From assembly GCF_001183985.1 (NCBI RefSeq), contig NZ_LFZW01000001.1, positions 1,878,334 through 1,942,333 on the forward strand: DNA of 64,000 nucleotides, in the 5' to 3' direction. This DNA is from Peribacillus loiseleuriae (GTDB lineage Bacteria > Bacillota > Bacilli > Bacillales > DSM-1321). How positions within the stretch are numbered: the first letter of the stretch is position 1; each line of letters begins with the position of its first letter. Both the position numbers and the translations under genes were made by a program. Below are positions 44,201-52,045 of the stretch, in pieces. The notes under the pieces were generated by a model. That model had not been told where the DNA came from. It ran no database searches and saw only the letters and a list, made by a program, of their open reading frames with translations.

Positions 44201-44371
44201 GATCCGGAATCTTTAGATCATGCGATTGAAACATTGATGGATATCCAGAGTAGTGGTCGTCTTGTTGGAATTATTTCTCATGTGCCTGAACTAAAAGAAC
44301 GAATTGACGCACGCCTCGAAGTCATTGCAACACAGAAAGGAAGCAGAACAGAATTTCAATTTTCAAGCTAG
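41237..44371 (+). CDS. sbcC: Exonuclease SbcC (Rad50-type ATPase) subunit
   Basis: 1044 residues. Walker A VISGKTGAGKTTIFDGISYA near the N-terminus; long coiled-coil arms; zinc hook CPVCGG near residue 526; C-terminal signature LSGGESFKAALALALGLA and Walker B LETMFIDEGFGTLD. ATP-driven SMC-like partner of SbcD, joining two complexes through the hook. The coil is rich in Gln, Lys and Glu as expected. Confidence 0.97.
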   Translation: MRPLRLMMQAFGPYAGNEIIDFSQLGNRTMFVISGKTGAGKTTIFDGISYAIYGKASGEDRNGQELRSQFAADDQLTEVSLEFMLRGKLYYIWRSPQQERKKKSGEGTTTVTAKAELYEVQSNDEKKLLGANVREVDEKIKNIIGIDANQFRQILMIPQGEFRKLLTSESKEKEQILQRLFHTELYKTIEDKLKEEVSELKKLSEKSKLDRIRYMKEIAASDNEELIIELNQDEPTEQKVLPLLEKQILHDESRLLELQTAIDKKQKARDSLKEDLFRAEEQIKQFLNLEKLTIEKEKLEAVKIEIDQVKIQISNAYKAAAAEKQEQFYLRIGNQVKELQANHERLEKKLKQSEEKKKNLQIQYEEELAKADKREEAAVAVHNLQQMKESVENLANQIQKTTQSEKQWQQMVLQKNRAENDLITIEKEEEATYIIKQECEQAAIQFAEMERQSDLNDQNLIRITKLVEVMKTMNQVKQAVDRNQVSLAHSIGQLENEKLGLDLLNKKWRESQAGILAQMLDHGEACPVCGGTEHPNPAHFQEDIPNEADIDKQTILVQAAEQKKVQSETEYYQVKSQYESICDTYDERVAEVKERTPEIDFNNLGEYEIECKANKSELERHLKMLADKKAQLGQISEKLLTLKGSKADLKQRLADLKKSEDTSRIVYLEGNAKLASLKDAIPDAIRTPEGYKEALNSAITHQKILQQTFESTQTALQTAIEQVTIIQTTRNSVVNELEKVTVDLDVERLRFKDDLKKQGFESYGLYTASKKTESEINRLENQVQEYDKQYHTITGLHHDLELKLNGIVKPDISDLQKTVQTVDEDLEHHRKLYNFIFTSKEQNIVIQEKILAIIEDQKEIDEKYAVIGHLHEISKGQNPFRITFERYVLAAFLDDILKEANTRLVKMTSGRYQLIRKIDPTRRNIQSGLELSVYDQYTGQERHVKTLSGGESFKAALALALGLADVVQQNAGGISLETMFIDEGFGTLDPESLDHAIETLMDIQSSGRLVGIISHVPELKERIDARLEVIATQKGSRTEFQFSS

Positions 44372-44405
44372 TGTTAGTTGATAAGAAAGAAGGGGGCCAA
44401 AGCAG

Positions 44406-44597
44406 GTCAAACTAAATTACGAAGATATGATTGCTTCAATTATTGAGGGCCCATTCAGTAAAAAGCCTAAGTCTGCAAAATGTTTATACTTGGTGGAGCT
44501 TTGGGCTATTTGCAAAAAGAAGCTATTTCTTGATAAATGAAAATACAGTGAAGCGGTCGAGGCTTTAGTGAGTGAGCTTAATTCATATAACAGATAG
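44406..44597 (+). pseudogene. Small unknown gene with in-frame TGA
   Basis: After AAGAAGGGGGCC the frame reads KLNYEDMIASIIEGPFSKKP, CLYLVELWAICKKKLFLDK, TGA (44538), KYSEAVEALVSELNSYNR, TAG. It looks like a real 62-residue helical protein, but it has no standard start and one internal stop. Its end is inside the hairpin element that follows. Confidence 0.35.
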
Positions 44598-44702
44598 ACA
44601 AAGTGTCAGACACTGCGCGTTCTATACATAGTTCATATAGATAGGTAACACTATAAACTGTATATAGAGTGTGAGGTCAGACACTTTAGGGCTATCTGTT
44701 AT
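44587..44702. repeat. Long imperfect hairpin element
   Basis: ATAACAGATAG at the left pairs with CTATCTGTTAT at the right; inside, AAGTGTC pairs with GACACTT and further partial pairing continues (CTATACATAGTT with AACTGTATATAG). The whole 116 bases could fold into one hairpin. It contains GTGTCAGACACT, a palindrome often seen in dispersed Bacillaceae repeats. A related element follows acnA. Confidence 0.5.
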
Positions 44703-44710
44703 TCGTCAGC

Positions 44711-44854
44711 TTACATATCGTGACTAGAATTGTGTTTTTGGCGGCTGTGATTTCTGTTTTTTACTTTATGTGACCCGCTTAAAGGTGCAGGCTGTCCTGG
44801 ATTATCTCCTTTGGGAGCATTTTTCCTAATATCTTTGCCATCGTTTTTGTTCAT
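44711..44854 (-). CDS. sspP: Minor small acid-soluble spore protein SspP
   Basis: 47 residues. [20 protein letters not shown] and [19 protein letters not shown] are the SspP (CotL) sequence pattern. RBS AAGAGGAGGGATAGAAA before ATG 44854. Made in the forespore; belongs to the minor SASPs and has no GPR site. Convergent to sbcC as in relatives. Confidence 0.95.
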   Translation of the reverse strand: MNKNDGKDIRKNAPKGDNPGQPAPLSGSHKVKNRNHSRQKHNSSHDM

Positions 44855-45002
44855 TTTCTATCCCTCCTCTTACCATTTATGATGAGCAGGATTTTTTAGA
44901 ATATGCACGGATTCACTTTCTATTTCTCGTATAAACTATGTCAATAGGTAAAACCTACTCATACATCGCAATTCGATGATTACTAAAAAGGAGTGGACAA
45001 AA

Positions 45003-45260
45003 TTGCTGGATAAACAAGATAAAAGGCGTGCATTTCAGGAAGCCGACCAAAGCTTTAAGCAAGCTCAGGAAGCTATGTTTGAAATTGTTAAAGACGGACC
45101 TGAGTATGGCAGTCAGCTTAAACACGTGAAGCAAGAAATGGATGAAGCATATCAACAAATTCAAAGTGCGCTGCAGGTTGCCTCAGAGCAACAACGGGAA
45201 CAACTACAGCGGTACCAAGAGGATCTTCAAAGTATGATCGAAGATGTTGAACAATCATGA
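45003..45260 (+). CDS. Small coiled-coil protein (85 residues)
   Basis: TTG 45003 sits ten bases after AAAAAGGAG and gives LDKQDKRRAFQEADQSFKQA; an in-frame ATG at 44976 has no RBS. Entirely helical and Gln/Glu-rich (QQIQSALQVASEQQREQLQR). Conserved-looking small protein in the sporulation cluster; no family name known to me. Confidence 0.6.
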   Translation: MLDKQDKRRAFQEADQSFKQAQEAMFEIVKDGPEYGSQLKHVKQEMDEAYQQIQSALQVASEQQREQLQRYQEDLQSMIEDVEQS

Positions 45261-45444
45261 TACAAAACGAATATGGCGTTAAAACGCGACTATTTACCAC
45301 ATGTAGCACGCTACACTTACCTAATCACAATGGTGGCGGTGCGGAGCCGGATTTTGAAGTGCTTTCTTAATAAAGTATGTATATCTGCCAAGTAGATTGG
45401 CTAGATTATTAAGTCGCGAAGCCCCGTCCCCATGCCCTTCATGC
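45261..45444. other. Spacer before the sspO terminator
   Basis: About 180 bases between the coiled-coil gene and the convergent sspO; no gene or structure that I can support. Confidence 0.4.
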
Positions 45445-45482
45445 AAAAAAACCGCCAGCTGAACGCTTTACTGGCGGTTTTT
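45445..45482 (-). terminator. sspO terminator
   Basis: Minus strand AAAACCGCCAG-TAAAGCGTTCAG-CTGGCGGTTTTTTT. Confidence 0.85.
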
Positions 45483-45485
45483 CAA

Positions 45486-45632
45486 TTACTGGTTTTTCTT
45501 TCGCTTTTTATTATTTTGTTTTTGTTCCTCTGTTAAAGGTTGAGAAAATTCCTCGTTATATCCTGCACCTTTCCCTTGTGCGCTAGCTGCATTCATGCCA
45601 GGAATTATATGGTTTGCCTTACGTTTAGCCAT
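45486..45632 (-). CDS. sspO: Minor small acid-soluble spore protein SspO
   Basis: 48 residues: [40 protein letters not shown], ending KKRKKNQ. This is the SspO (CotK) pattern. RBS GGAGGTGATTTAC before ATG 45632. Forespore-specific. In B. subtilis sspO and sspP form one operon next to acnA; here they are 630 bases apart. Confidence 0.95.
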   Translation of the reverse strand: MAKRKANHIIPGMNAASAQGKGAGYNEEFSQPLTEEQKQNNKKRKKNQ

Positions 45633-45906
45633 GTAAATCACCTCCATGTATAGTTTTGGTCATAAAAGGGGTTTCTATGTAAATCTAAATGTCGATAAAA
45701 GGAAAAATAATCAGGAGTATGTTGGCAAGCAAAAATAAAATCATAAATGAAGATGCTTACCGACCGTTTCTAATTCGTTGGCTATATTAAAAGTTCCATT
45801 AGCTAGAAGACCGTTTACGTTTGGTATCCAAAGATTTCTAATGGAAGTGCATGTACGAAAAGATATGGGCGTTTTCCATGGGACCTCCTTTTTGGAAGTC
45901 CTATAA

Positions 45907-46650
45907 TTATTCGCTTTCATTTTGTCGATATTTAAAAACCAAAGAAACAATTAATAAACTCATCAAGGCTGAATCTATTATTCTGACAACTATTATGCCG
46001 TAACTCATGACTGAAACATAGTCTATAAGAAACCAAAGTATTACAGACAAGGTTGTTAGAAAGAATATTGACGACCAATAAATGAATTTCTGTTTTGGAT
46101 AAACTTCAAGATTTTTATGACTTCTTTGAGATAAAGCTCTGTAATATAAATAACCAAATATCATAGTTATTCCAAATAATGTACTGCCATGTTGTAAAAA
46201 TTTATATAAAGGTATGTCAAATCCATAGACACTAAACGTGTAAGTGAGTATAGGGGAATTTATTACCATAAACCCGTTCATATGAGTAAAAGAATCCCAT
46301 ATTACGTGAGTTAACATTCCAAACAAAGCAGAATAGCAAAAAACTATTATTTTCAAGTTAGTACTTGAATCTGATTTTTTCGAATAAGAATCCTGTAGAA
46401 ATATTGGCAAGTGATTAAATAAGGTTTGGTGTATAAAGAGATGATAGATAAAGTAAATTAAAGTAACTAATGGGAGATTTAAAAAAAGAAAGCCGATAAA
46501 GGTATGTCCAATCTCCCCAAAAGGCTGCCCTCTTAAGAAGTATTCAAAATCAGGTGCCATACTACCTAAAACCATTGCCGAAAAATTAATATATTTACTT
46601 TTTCTTGAGAAAGGCAGTATTGCTGCTGGATGAGCAAAAGTTAATGGCAT
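45907..46650 (-). CDS. DUF4184-family membrane protein (247 residues)
   Basis: ATG 46650 with TAGGAGAGATACT gives MPLTFAHPAAILPFSRKSKY, the typical DUF4184 start; an upstream frame adds only an unconserved extension. Contains GSMAPDFEYFLRG and a His/Asp-containing loop HVIWDSFTHMNG, with about six membrane helices. Such proteins resemble YdjM/metal-dependent membrane hydrolases. Function unknown. Confidence 0.82.
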   Translation of the reverse strand: MPLTFAHPAAILPFSRKSKYINFSAMVLGSMAPDFEYFLRGQPFGEIGHTFIGFLFLNLPLVTLIYFIYHLFIHQTLFNHLPIFLQDSYSKKSDSSTNLKIIVFCYSALFGMLTHVIWDSFTHMNGFMVINSPILTYTFSVYGFDIPLYKFLQHGSTLFGITMIFGYLYYRALSQRSHKNLEVYPKQKFIYWSSIFFLTTLSVILWFLIDYVSVMSYGIIVVRIIDSALMSLLIVSLVFKYRQNESE

Positions 46651-46783
46651 AGTATCTCTCCTATATAATCTAATTAAATTTGCTGTCATTAAAAACAGAC
46701 AGTCCTAGCCTATCATAGATTGCGTTAGGTGAGAATAAGCAATATTCAATAATCAGTTTAATGAAAAAGTGCTCGTTAAAATA

Positions 46784-46809
46784 AAAAATCACCTAATAAA
46801 AAGGTGATT
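46784..46809 (-). terminator. Terminator of the frameshifted membrane gene
   Basis: Minus strand AATCACCT-TTTTATT-AGGTGATT followed by TTTTTTAT. Confidence 0.75.
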
Positions 46810-47352
46810 AAGCTAGATTGGTTTTAAGTTCTTTAAGAATTAAAAGAACACCTATACCATACACAATAGAGATTGCTAAAGGTACAAGAAAGAATGCTTG
46901 ATTAACAAAGAACCCACCTAAGATTAGAGAGGAAAGACAGGTACCTAATGTACAAATAAATAAGCTCTGCTTTTATAAATCCACATATAAGGCAGAAAAT
47001 GAGAGCCTCCTAGTAACCCGATGGTGAAAGGGAGATATTCAGGTATCTGCATATACACAATTATAAATACAGGTATGTAAAAATCTTGTGGAGCTGCAAC
47101 TATCCCTCCTAAAGTACCTAAAGGGTTACCGGTAGCAAATAGATTAACACCAAGAATTTTACTAATTAGGATTCCAAAAGGAAAAATGGCGCCTAAACCA
47201 AAAATCCAAATTAAATGTACAGTGTCCATTGAAAAAACTGAGGGCATAAAGGTGAAAAATAAAAAGACAATTGCGCCAGATAACAATAGTGGAAACCCTT
47301 TTCGTGCTTCAAACGTAATTTCAGTTTGTAATTCTTCGAGTGTTCTATTCAT
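46808..47352 (-). pseudogene. DUF7010-like five/six-helix membrane protein, frameshifted
   Basis: ATG 47352 after TATACAGGGGTGTATTT. Residues 1-135 (NRTLEELQTEITFEARKGFP, LIWIFGLGAIFPFGILISKI) end early at 46945. A shift of one base near 46955 continues into CTLGTCLSSLILGGFFVNQA and FFLVPLAISIVYGIGVLLIL, ending at TAA 46808 just at the terminator. Original length about 180. Could also be a sequencing error. Confidence 0.7.
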
Positions 47353-47811
47353 AAATACACCCCTGTATAAGAATAGTAGTTTATTTATATAAGATAGTAG
47401 CTATTTATTCAAATTACCACGAAATCCTAAATTCGGAACCTGTTTTAATGAGTAACCTGAAGATGATGTGCAACAAAAAAGTCCGGAAATTGCTGGATAA
47501 ATAAGAGGTTTCATAGGAAAAATAGAGAGACCAAAGTTTTTCACCCGAGCCAATTTGACCACTCGCTTGACCACTAACATCCGATTAAAATATGAAAAAT
47601 TGGCGTGATATTTTTAATCTTTTGAATACCGAAATAGGGGATGATATGAGTTTCTACTACATTCCTGTATGTATAAAAAGTATTAATGGAGTATTATATA
47701 AAAAACAACAAACTTTGAGAAAAGAGCCTAGACATAAGATATGAATTTGTTGCACAGTTCGAAAATGATGTGACACGTTATGAGTGCATTATAGAGTAGT
47801 TCAGTAATAAG
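47353..47811. other. Intergenic region without recognised gene
   Basis: About 460 bases. TTGACCACT occurs twice (near 47557-47580) and again near 52405, which may be debris of a mobile element. No frame with a ribosome binding site. Confidence 0.4.
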
Positions 47812-47834
47812 AAAAACCCCAAAAGGGGCTTTTC
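47812..47834 (-). terminator. cotD terminator
   Basis: Minus strand AAAAGCCCC-TTTT-GGGGTTTTTC. Confidence 0.8.
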
Positions 47835-47839
47835 AAAAG

Positions 47840-48136
47840 TTAACATCCGAATGGTCTTGGATGACAACAAGGATTATACGGCATACCACACATTAAATGC
47901 TCTTCGTAACATTCATTTACCACTGATTGAGATTGTGGGAAATAGTGTTGATGATTAAACAAATGCTTGTTAACTGTAGTGGTGTGAGAAGGGTGAATAT
48001 GCGGCACTACAGTTTTGAACACATTTGTATTAACCGTTTGTTGTGTTGGTGAAATTTGAGGTGGATCATACTGGTTAGGAAAAGTTTGTGGTGGACAATG
48101 ACAATCGAAAGTATGACCACAAGTTTTATTATACAT
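47840..48136 (-). CDS. cotD: CotD-family spore coat protein (98 residues)
   Basis: ATG 48136 follows TATGGAGGTTTTCAA; an upstream frame start is ignored. Rich in His, Pro and Cys: CGHTFDCHCPPQTF, VVPHIHPSHTTTVNKHLFNH, CGMPYNPCCHPRPFGC. The VxPHIHP-T-VN-H order is that of CotD, an inner coat protein made in the mother cell, probably under sigma K. Confidence 0.9.
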   Translation of the reverse strand: MYNKTCGHTFDCHCPPQTFPNQYDPPQISPTQQTVNTNVFKTVVPHIHPSHTTTVNKHLFNHQHYFPQSQSVVNECYEEHLMCGMPYNPCCHPRPFGC

Positions 48137-48366
48137 TTGAAAACCTCCATATATTATTAATTGAGACATTAATAGTATATGGAGTGCAATAATACAAGTT
48201 CTAGTATGAATACCTATTTAAAAATTAATAGGCTTAGAAATAAGTCAACTAAAGAAAATTACACGTTATTAACAGACACTAATGATATTGCAGAGTACGA
48301 ATAAGACAGCAAATACATTCATCGGTTTTGATGTAAGCATACCTTTACAGCTATGCTTGCGCAGAT

Positions 48367-48525
48367 TTATTTTTGTGAATCGTTTTGACTATTTTCAAAA
48401 TCAGTTTCTGGCATTCCGTATAGTCCATTCATAGCTTGTTCCTCTACATCAAGGCCTACTTCATCAATACTTTGTTGTGGCTCCTTTTTTACATGTGTTT
48501 CTTTTTTAGGATTTGGGTTAATCAT
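48367..48525 (-). CDS. Small hydrophilic protein (52 residues)
   Basis: ATG 48525 after ATCGGAGGTGATATAA, a perfect RBS. INPNPKKETHVKKEPQQSID, then EVGLDVEEQAMNGLYGMPET. Charged and probably unstructured, in the style of small spore proteins; between cotD and the Ena-like gene on the same strand. Function unknown. Confidence 0.6.
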   Translation of the reverse strand: MINPNPKKETHVKKEPQQSIDEVGLDVEEQAMNGLYGMPETDFENSQNDSQK

Positions 48526-48668
48526 TTATATCACCTCCGATTATTATAGACTGGCTAAAAATGAAAAAAATATACTGACTTAAGGATAGATTTTATTCCC
48601 TAAATACTAGAGATATGAGGATTGTAAAGAGTAGCAGATGTACTGTATCTTCGTAAAGCACAAAAAAA

Positions 48669-48684
48669 TCCGGCATTTGCCGGA
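48669..48684. terminator. Short orphan hairpin
   Basis: TCCGGCATTTGCCGGA with an A-run on its left: a terminator for leftward transcripts from the Ena-like gene region. Confidence 0.5.
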
Positions 48685-48987
48685 CAAAATAATGGGATAT
48701 TATTGAAAAAGGTAGGGGTCTCTTCACTTCTTTATCTTACCGAGTAGATGTTACTAAACTATGAATAAATGATTAAGGTTTTATAAACGTCGTAAAAAGG
48801 AGCAAGGCTCACTGGTGGTGTAGTGTACCTGACTAAGCGCCTCGTCCTATACCTAATATATTACCCCTAAAATTATCTGCTACACCGCTCTTATTAAAGT
48901 AAAGTACCAGTTAGCATAATAACTATGTTGTCCTTAATTCGATTAGCAGAAAATCAATAGTATATGAAAAATCATTCTCATTTGAAA
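48685..48987. other. Intergenic region after the Ena-like gene
   Basis: About 300 bases; GGTGTAG...CTACACC repeats around 48818-48893 form a weak dyad. No gene seen. Confidence 0.35.
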
Positions 48988-49344
48988 TTAGAACTTATAA
49001 TTTAGAGAGAAAGATACTTTAACGCTTGCTGTAGAGCCTGCTGGTGTTCCACCTGTTCCAATGATACCAATTGAGTTAATGTCATTCAGAGTAACGGATT
49101 TAGCCTCACCTGGACCTACAATAAACCCGGCAATCGGTGTTCCGTTTACAGTAAGTGCAGCTGTTGGTGAAACGCCAATAGTACCATTGTTCTCTACCAT
49201 GATTGTTCCATTAATGACAAAAGTAGTGGCATCGTTCCAAAGGACTAAAGGTGTTCCATCCGTATCAGCTATATCAATAGTAAAACATAATGCATCATTT
49301 ACACCGACTAACGAATCATTACAACAGTTACCTATCTGGGCCAT
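48988..49344 (-). CDS. Endospore appendage (Ena)-like protein, DUF3992 type (118 residues)
   Basis: ATG 49344 follows AAAGGAGGAGATCAACG. N-terminal Cys connector MAQIGNCCNDSLVGVNDALC, then a beta-sandwich rich in Thr, Gly and Asn (FVINGTIMVENNGTIGVSPT, FIVGPGEAKSVTLNDINSIG) ending in VKVSFSLNYKF. The Cys-bearing N-terminal arm and jellyroll length match DUF3992 proteins such as Ena1 of Bacillus cereus, which stack into disulfide-linked spore fibres. Assignment rests on pattern, so moderate confidence. Confidence 0.65.
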   Translation of the reverse strand: MAQIGNCCNDSLVGVNDALCFTIDIADTDGTPLVLWNDATTFVINGTIMVENNGTIGVSPTAALTVNGTPIAGFIVGPGEAKSVTLNDINSIGIIGTGGTPAGSTASVKVSFSLNYKF

Positions 49345-49517
49345 CGTTGATCTCCTCCTTTAAAGGTATTACTATATAATCATGTTATGTTCTCTTATCA
49401 TTTAGGATTGGACACCATCAATAAATGTTTATCTGTAGAGATTTCATCAGCATATACTGCAAATTTACACTGTTTATATTTGATAAATAGGAGGAAAGTC
49501 TTTGTTTAAATGGATAA

Positions 49518-49551
49518 GAAAAGCCCTTCTCTTAATCGAGAGGGGCTTTTA
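49518..49551 (-). terminator. Terminator of the MgtC-like gene
   Basis: AAAAGCCC...GGGCTTTT hairpin (stem AAGCCCCTCTC with GAGAAGGGCTT) directly after the leftward stop at 49558. Confidence 0.8.
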
Positions 49552-49557
49552 AATAAC

Positions 49558-50220
49558 TTATTCTATCCTAATGGTTTGGATATCCGGACATGCTTGTATT
49601 GCTTTATAAATTTTCCGTTTATCCTTTTCTCTTTTTAATTTACCCTTAATTTCAAAACTATATAGCGTTTTATTCTCTTCTAGGTATTCACTACAATCGT
49701 ATGAGGTAATTTCAATATTATTAGACTCAAACCAATCTATAACTGTTTCTATTGAAGCCTTAGAATTTGATTTAAGCTTAACAGAAAATATATGATGTAA
49801 TGAATTTTTAAATACTCTGCTAAGTATTTCTAATCCTATTAAAACGAAAATAGTGGCACTAATCCCGATGGTATACATACCTGCACCAATAGTTAAACCA
49901 ATTCCAGAAGTTGCCCATATTCCAGCTGCTGTTGTTAGTCCCCTAACAAATTGTTTTTGTATGATGATTGTACCTGCACCTAAAAAACCGATTCCACTTA
50001 CTACTTGAGCAGCAATACGACTTGGGTCTAAAACGATATTATCATTCTGAATAATATCAGTAAATCCATATTTAGATACTAACATTATTAGGGTACTGCC
50101 TACGGCCACTAAGAAATGTGTCCGTAATCCTGCTTCTTTTGAACGGAATTCACGCTCTAAGCCAATAATCGCTCCTAATAAACCAGATAAGGACAGACTA
50201 GTAATAAAACTAATATCCAA
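49558..50220 (-). CDS. MgtC/SapB-family membrane protein (220 residues)
   Basis: TTG 50220 after CAAAGGAGGATTGGAAC. Five helices with conserved GAIIGLEREFRSKEAGLRTH, VVSGIGFLGAGTIII and GLTTAAGIWATSGIGLTIG; residues 145-220 form a cytoplasmic ACT-like domain. The family is linked to Mg homeostasis and acid or stress tolerance. Single gene with its own terminator. Confidence 0.92.
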   Translation of the reverse strand: MDISFITSLSLSGLLGAIIGLEREFRSKEAGLRTHFLVAVGSTLIMLVSKYGFTDIIQNDNIVLDPSRIAAQVVSGIGFLGAGTIIIQKQFVRGLTTAAGIWATSGIGLTIGAGMYTIGISATIFVLIGLEILSRVFKNSLHHIFSVKLKSNSKASIETVIDWFESNNIEITSYDCSEYLEENKTLYSFEIKGKLKREKDKRKIYKAIQACPDIQTIRIE

Positions 50221-50556
50221 GTTCCAATCCTCCTTTGATAAAATAACTTTTATTTATAAAATCATCTATATTATTAATATGTCGGTTGTTCTATTAATAA
50301 TAAATTTATTTTCTGTATAATTGTGGCCATACCTACATTGAAAGGGCCTTATTCATTACTTCACTTGAGAAACAAATACCTGTAGCAATTATGTATATGA
50401 ATAATAAAGGCGTTATTACGGATCGCCTCATAATTGTTAAGGGGATTGAGGAAAAATTCATCTGTGCATATTGTCTTAAGAAAAGGCAACCAAGGATATT
50501 TATTAAAGCCAACATTTTATCAGCTGCTAAACCACGTATTCGAAAAGGAGTAAATC
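50221..50556. other. Intergenic region with a doubtful leftward ORF
   Basis: A 60-codon leftward frame (50333-50515; one or two hydrophobic helices, FLRQYAQMNFSSIPLTIMRR) has no RBS before its ATG. It may be the truncated end of a membrane protein. Nothing else recognised. Confidence 0.35.
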
Positions 50557-50661
50557 ATGCTTAGCCTAAAACTTACAAAGAGACAAAAAGAAACTCTTGA
50601 AATCATTACAACGCTTACTAAAAATAACGGATATCCTCTATCAAACTGTAGAAGTTCCTAA
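50557..50661 (+). pseudogene. LexA-type HTH N-terminal stub (34 residues)
   Basis: ATG 50557 after AAAAGGAGTAAATC. LKLTKRQKETLEIITTLTKN, NGYPLSN resembles the first helix of LexA-type winged helices (LTxRQxEILxFI...NGYPPS) and then ends. Probably the start of a phage LexA-like repressor. Confidence 0.5.
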
Positions 50662-50741
50662 TACAATTATTTTGGGAAAGAGGTACAGAAAAAAGCTATC
50701 GTTATAAAGCCTTTTCTTATTCTAAGGGAGTAGATTTATTG

Positions 50742-50960
50742 ATGAAGGAAAAGAAATTAAAGTCGGAGTTATCCTTTTTTATTTATCAGTCCCTATTCAT
50801 TCTTATTATTTGTTGGTACATCGGGCACATATTTTTATTCCGTTGTGGGACCACCGTAATGTTGGTGCCACATTTTATGGGTTTTGCCCCTAAGCACAAA
50901 ATCCTATTTAGATCAAATTGGCTATTCAAAGGTACATTGAATGCAATTATAGAGGTATAA
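50742..50960 (+). CDS. Small protein with one membrane helix (72 residues)
   Basis: ATG 50742 (RBS AAGGGAGTAGATTTATTG). KSELSFFIYQSLFILIICWY is a membrane segment; after residue 35 the sequence (CGTTVMLVPHFMGFAPKHKI) includes a dyad GTGG...CCAC and may be read in a wrong frame. No family recognised. Confidence 0.35.
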   Translation: MKEKKLKSELSFFIYQSLFILIICWYIGHIFLFRCGTTVMLVPHFMGFAPKHKILFRSNWLFKGTLNAIIEV

Positions 50961-51000
50961 TACATTTATTACATCCATTAGAATAAAGGAGTTTAAGATC

Positions 51001-51825
51001 ATGCAAGCCAAAAAAATATTTTATTCATTTTTCATAATTTTTCTCGTTCTATCGTTAACAGCTTGTTCTTCTACATTACCCGATGTGGCTAAAAAAGATG
51101 TTACAAAAGAAGAGCAAAAGTCAAATGAAGTACATACAGCGCATTGGTCTTACGAAGGGGAAACAGGACCGGAACATTGGGGTGATATAAATCCTGATTA
51201 CGCTGCATGTACAAACGGGAAAGAGCAGTCCCCTGTCAATATCGAAATGTCAAAAGTTATAGAAGATGAAAAAATAAAGGATCTGGATATTAACTATAAA
51301 CCTACTGGATTCTCCCTGAGTAACAACGGACATACGATTCAGGCCAACCCACAGACCCTAGATAACTCTATTGTAGTGGACAATAATGAATATAAGTTAG
51401 CGCAATTCCACTTCCATACACCAAGTGAACACCAATTTAATGGGCAGAATTTTGATATGGAATTACATCTTGTACATAAGGATGCTAATAATCAATTAGC
51501 TGTTCTTGGTTTAATGATTAAGGAGGGAGCATCAAATCCTTATCTAGAAAAGGCTTGGAACGTCATTCCAACAGAAGAAACAACAGAAGATGTTAAATTG
51601 GCAGAGTCCATCGACTTAATGAACTTATTGCCAAAAGATAAAGATTCGTTTCGATATAATGGTTCTTTAACAACTCCTCCATGTTCAGAAGCTGTTAAAT
51701 GGATTGTATTGGAGGAGCCTATAGAAATGTCTAAAGAACAAATAGATAAATTTCGAAAAATATTCCCTGACAACCATCGACCTGTTCAATCTTTAAACGA
51801 ACGTGAAGTAAAGGAAGATGATTAA
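51001..51825 (+). CDS. Alpha-type carbonic anhydrase lipoprotein (274 residues)
   Basis: RBS AAAGGAGTTTAAGATC before ATG 51001. Lipobox SLTAC at residue 22, then a linker and the alpha-CA domain from about residue 48 (HWSYEGETGPEHWGDINPDY, QSPVNI). Zinc ligands are His137 and His139 in FHFHTPSEHQ and a His near 156 in ELHLVH; Thr gate in SLTTPPCSEAVKW. Hydrates CO2 to bicarbonate outside the membrane. Own terminator. Alpha-class enzymes are less usual in Bacillus than beta or gamma. Confidence 0.95.
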   Translation: MQAKKIFYSFFIIFLVLSLTACSSTLPDVAKKDVTKEEQKSNEVHTAHWSYEGETGPEHWGDINPDYAACTNGKEQSPVNIEMSKVIEDEKIKDLDINYKPTGFSLSNNGHTIQANPQTLDNSIVVDNNEYKLAQFHFHTPSEHQFNGQNFDMELHLVHKDANNQLAVLGLMIKEGASNPYLEKAWNVIPTEETTEDVKLAESIDLMNLLPKDKDSFRYNGSLTTPPCSEAVKWIVLEEPIEMSKEQIDKFRKIFPDNHRPVQSLNEREVKEDD

Positions 51826-51910
51826 GTAGGTTTCGTGATAAATTAAAGTACTATTCACGTAATAGAAGAAAAAAGGCAGTCGATTCAACAAGCCACTGAA
51901 AAGTATAATA

Positions 51911-51952
51911 AAAAAGGGATGGTTCAGTAGTTATGGGAATCATCCCTTTTTT
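51911..51952 (+). terminator. Carbonic anhydrase terminator
   Basis: AAAAAAGGGATG and CATCCCTTTTTT around GTTCAGTAGTTATGGGAAT. Confidence 0.85.
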
Positions 51953-52045
51953 ATGTATAATTAAAGTCAAATTTTGCGGTTGATATTATGCTTTAGTAAC
52001 AAAAATATAATGTTAAACGCCCGACCATATCAGACATAGTACTCT

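Noticed and set aside
48961..48985. Fur-box-like GAAAAATCATTCTCATTTG
   Set aside because: Lies after the end of a leftward gene and before no rightward gene; spacing differs by one base from the consensus.
50333..50515. Leftward hydrophobic 60-codon frame
   Set aside because: No ribosome binding site and no family; cannot be told from chance in AT-rich DNA.
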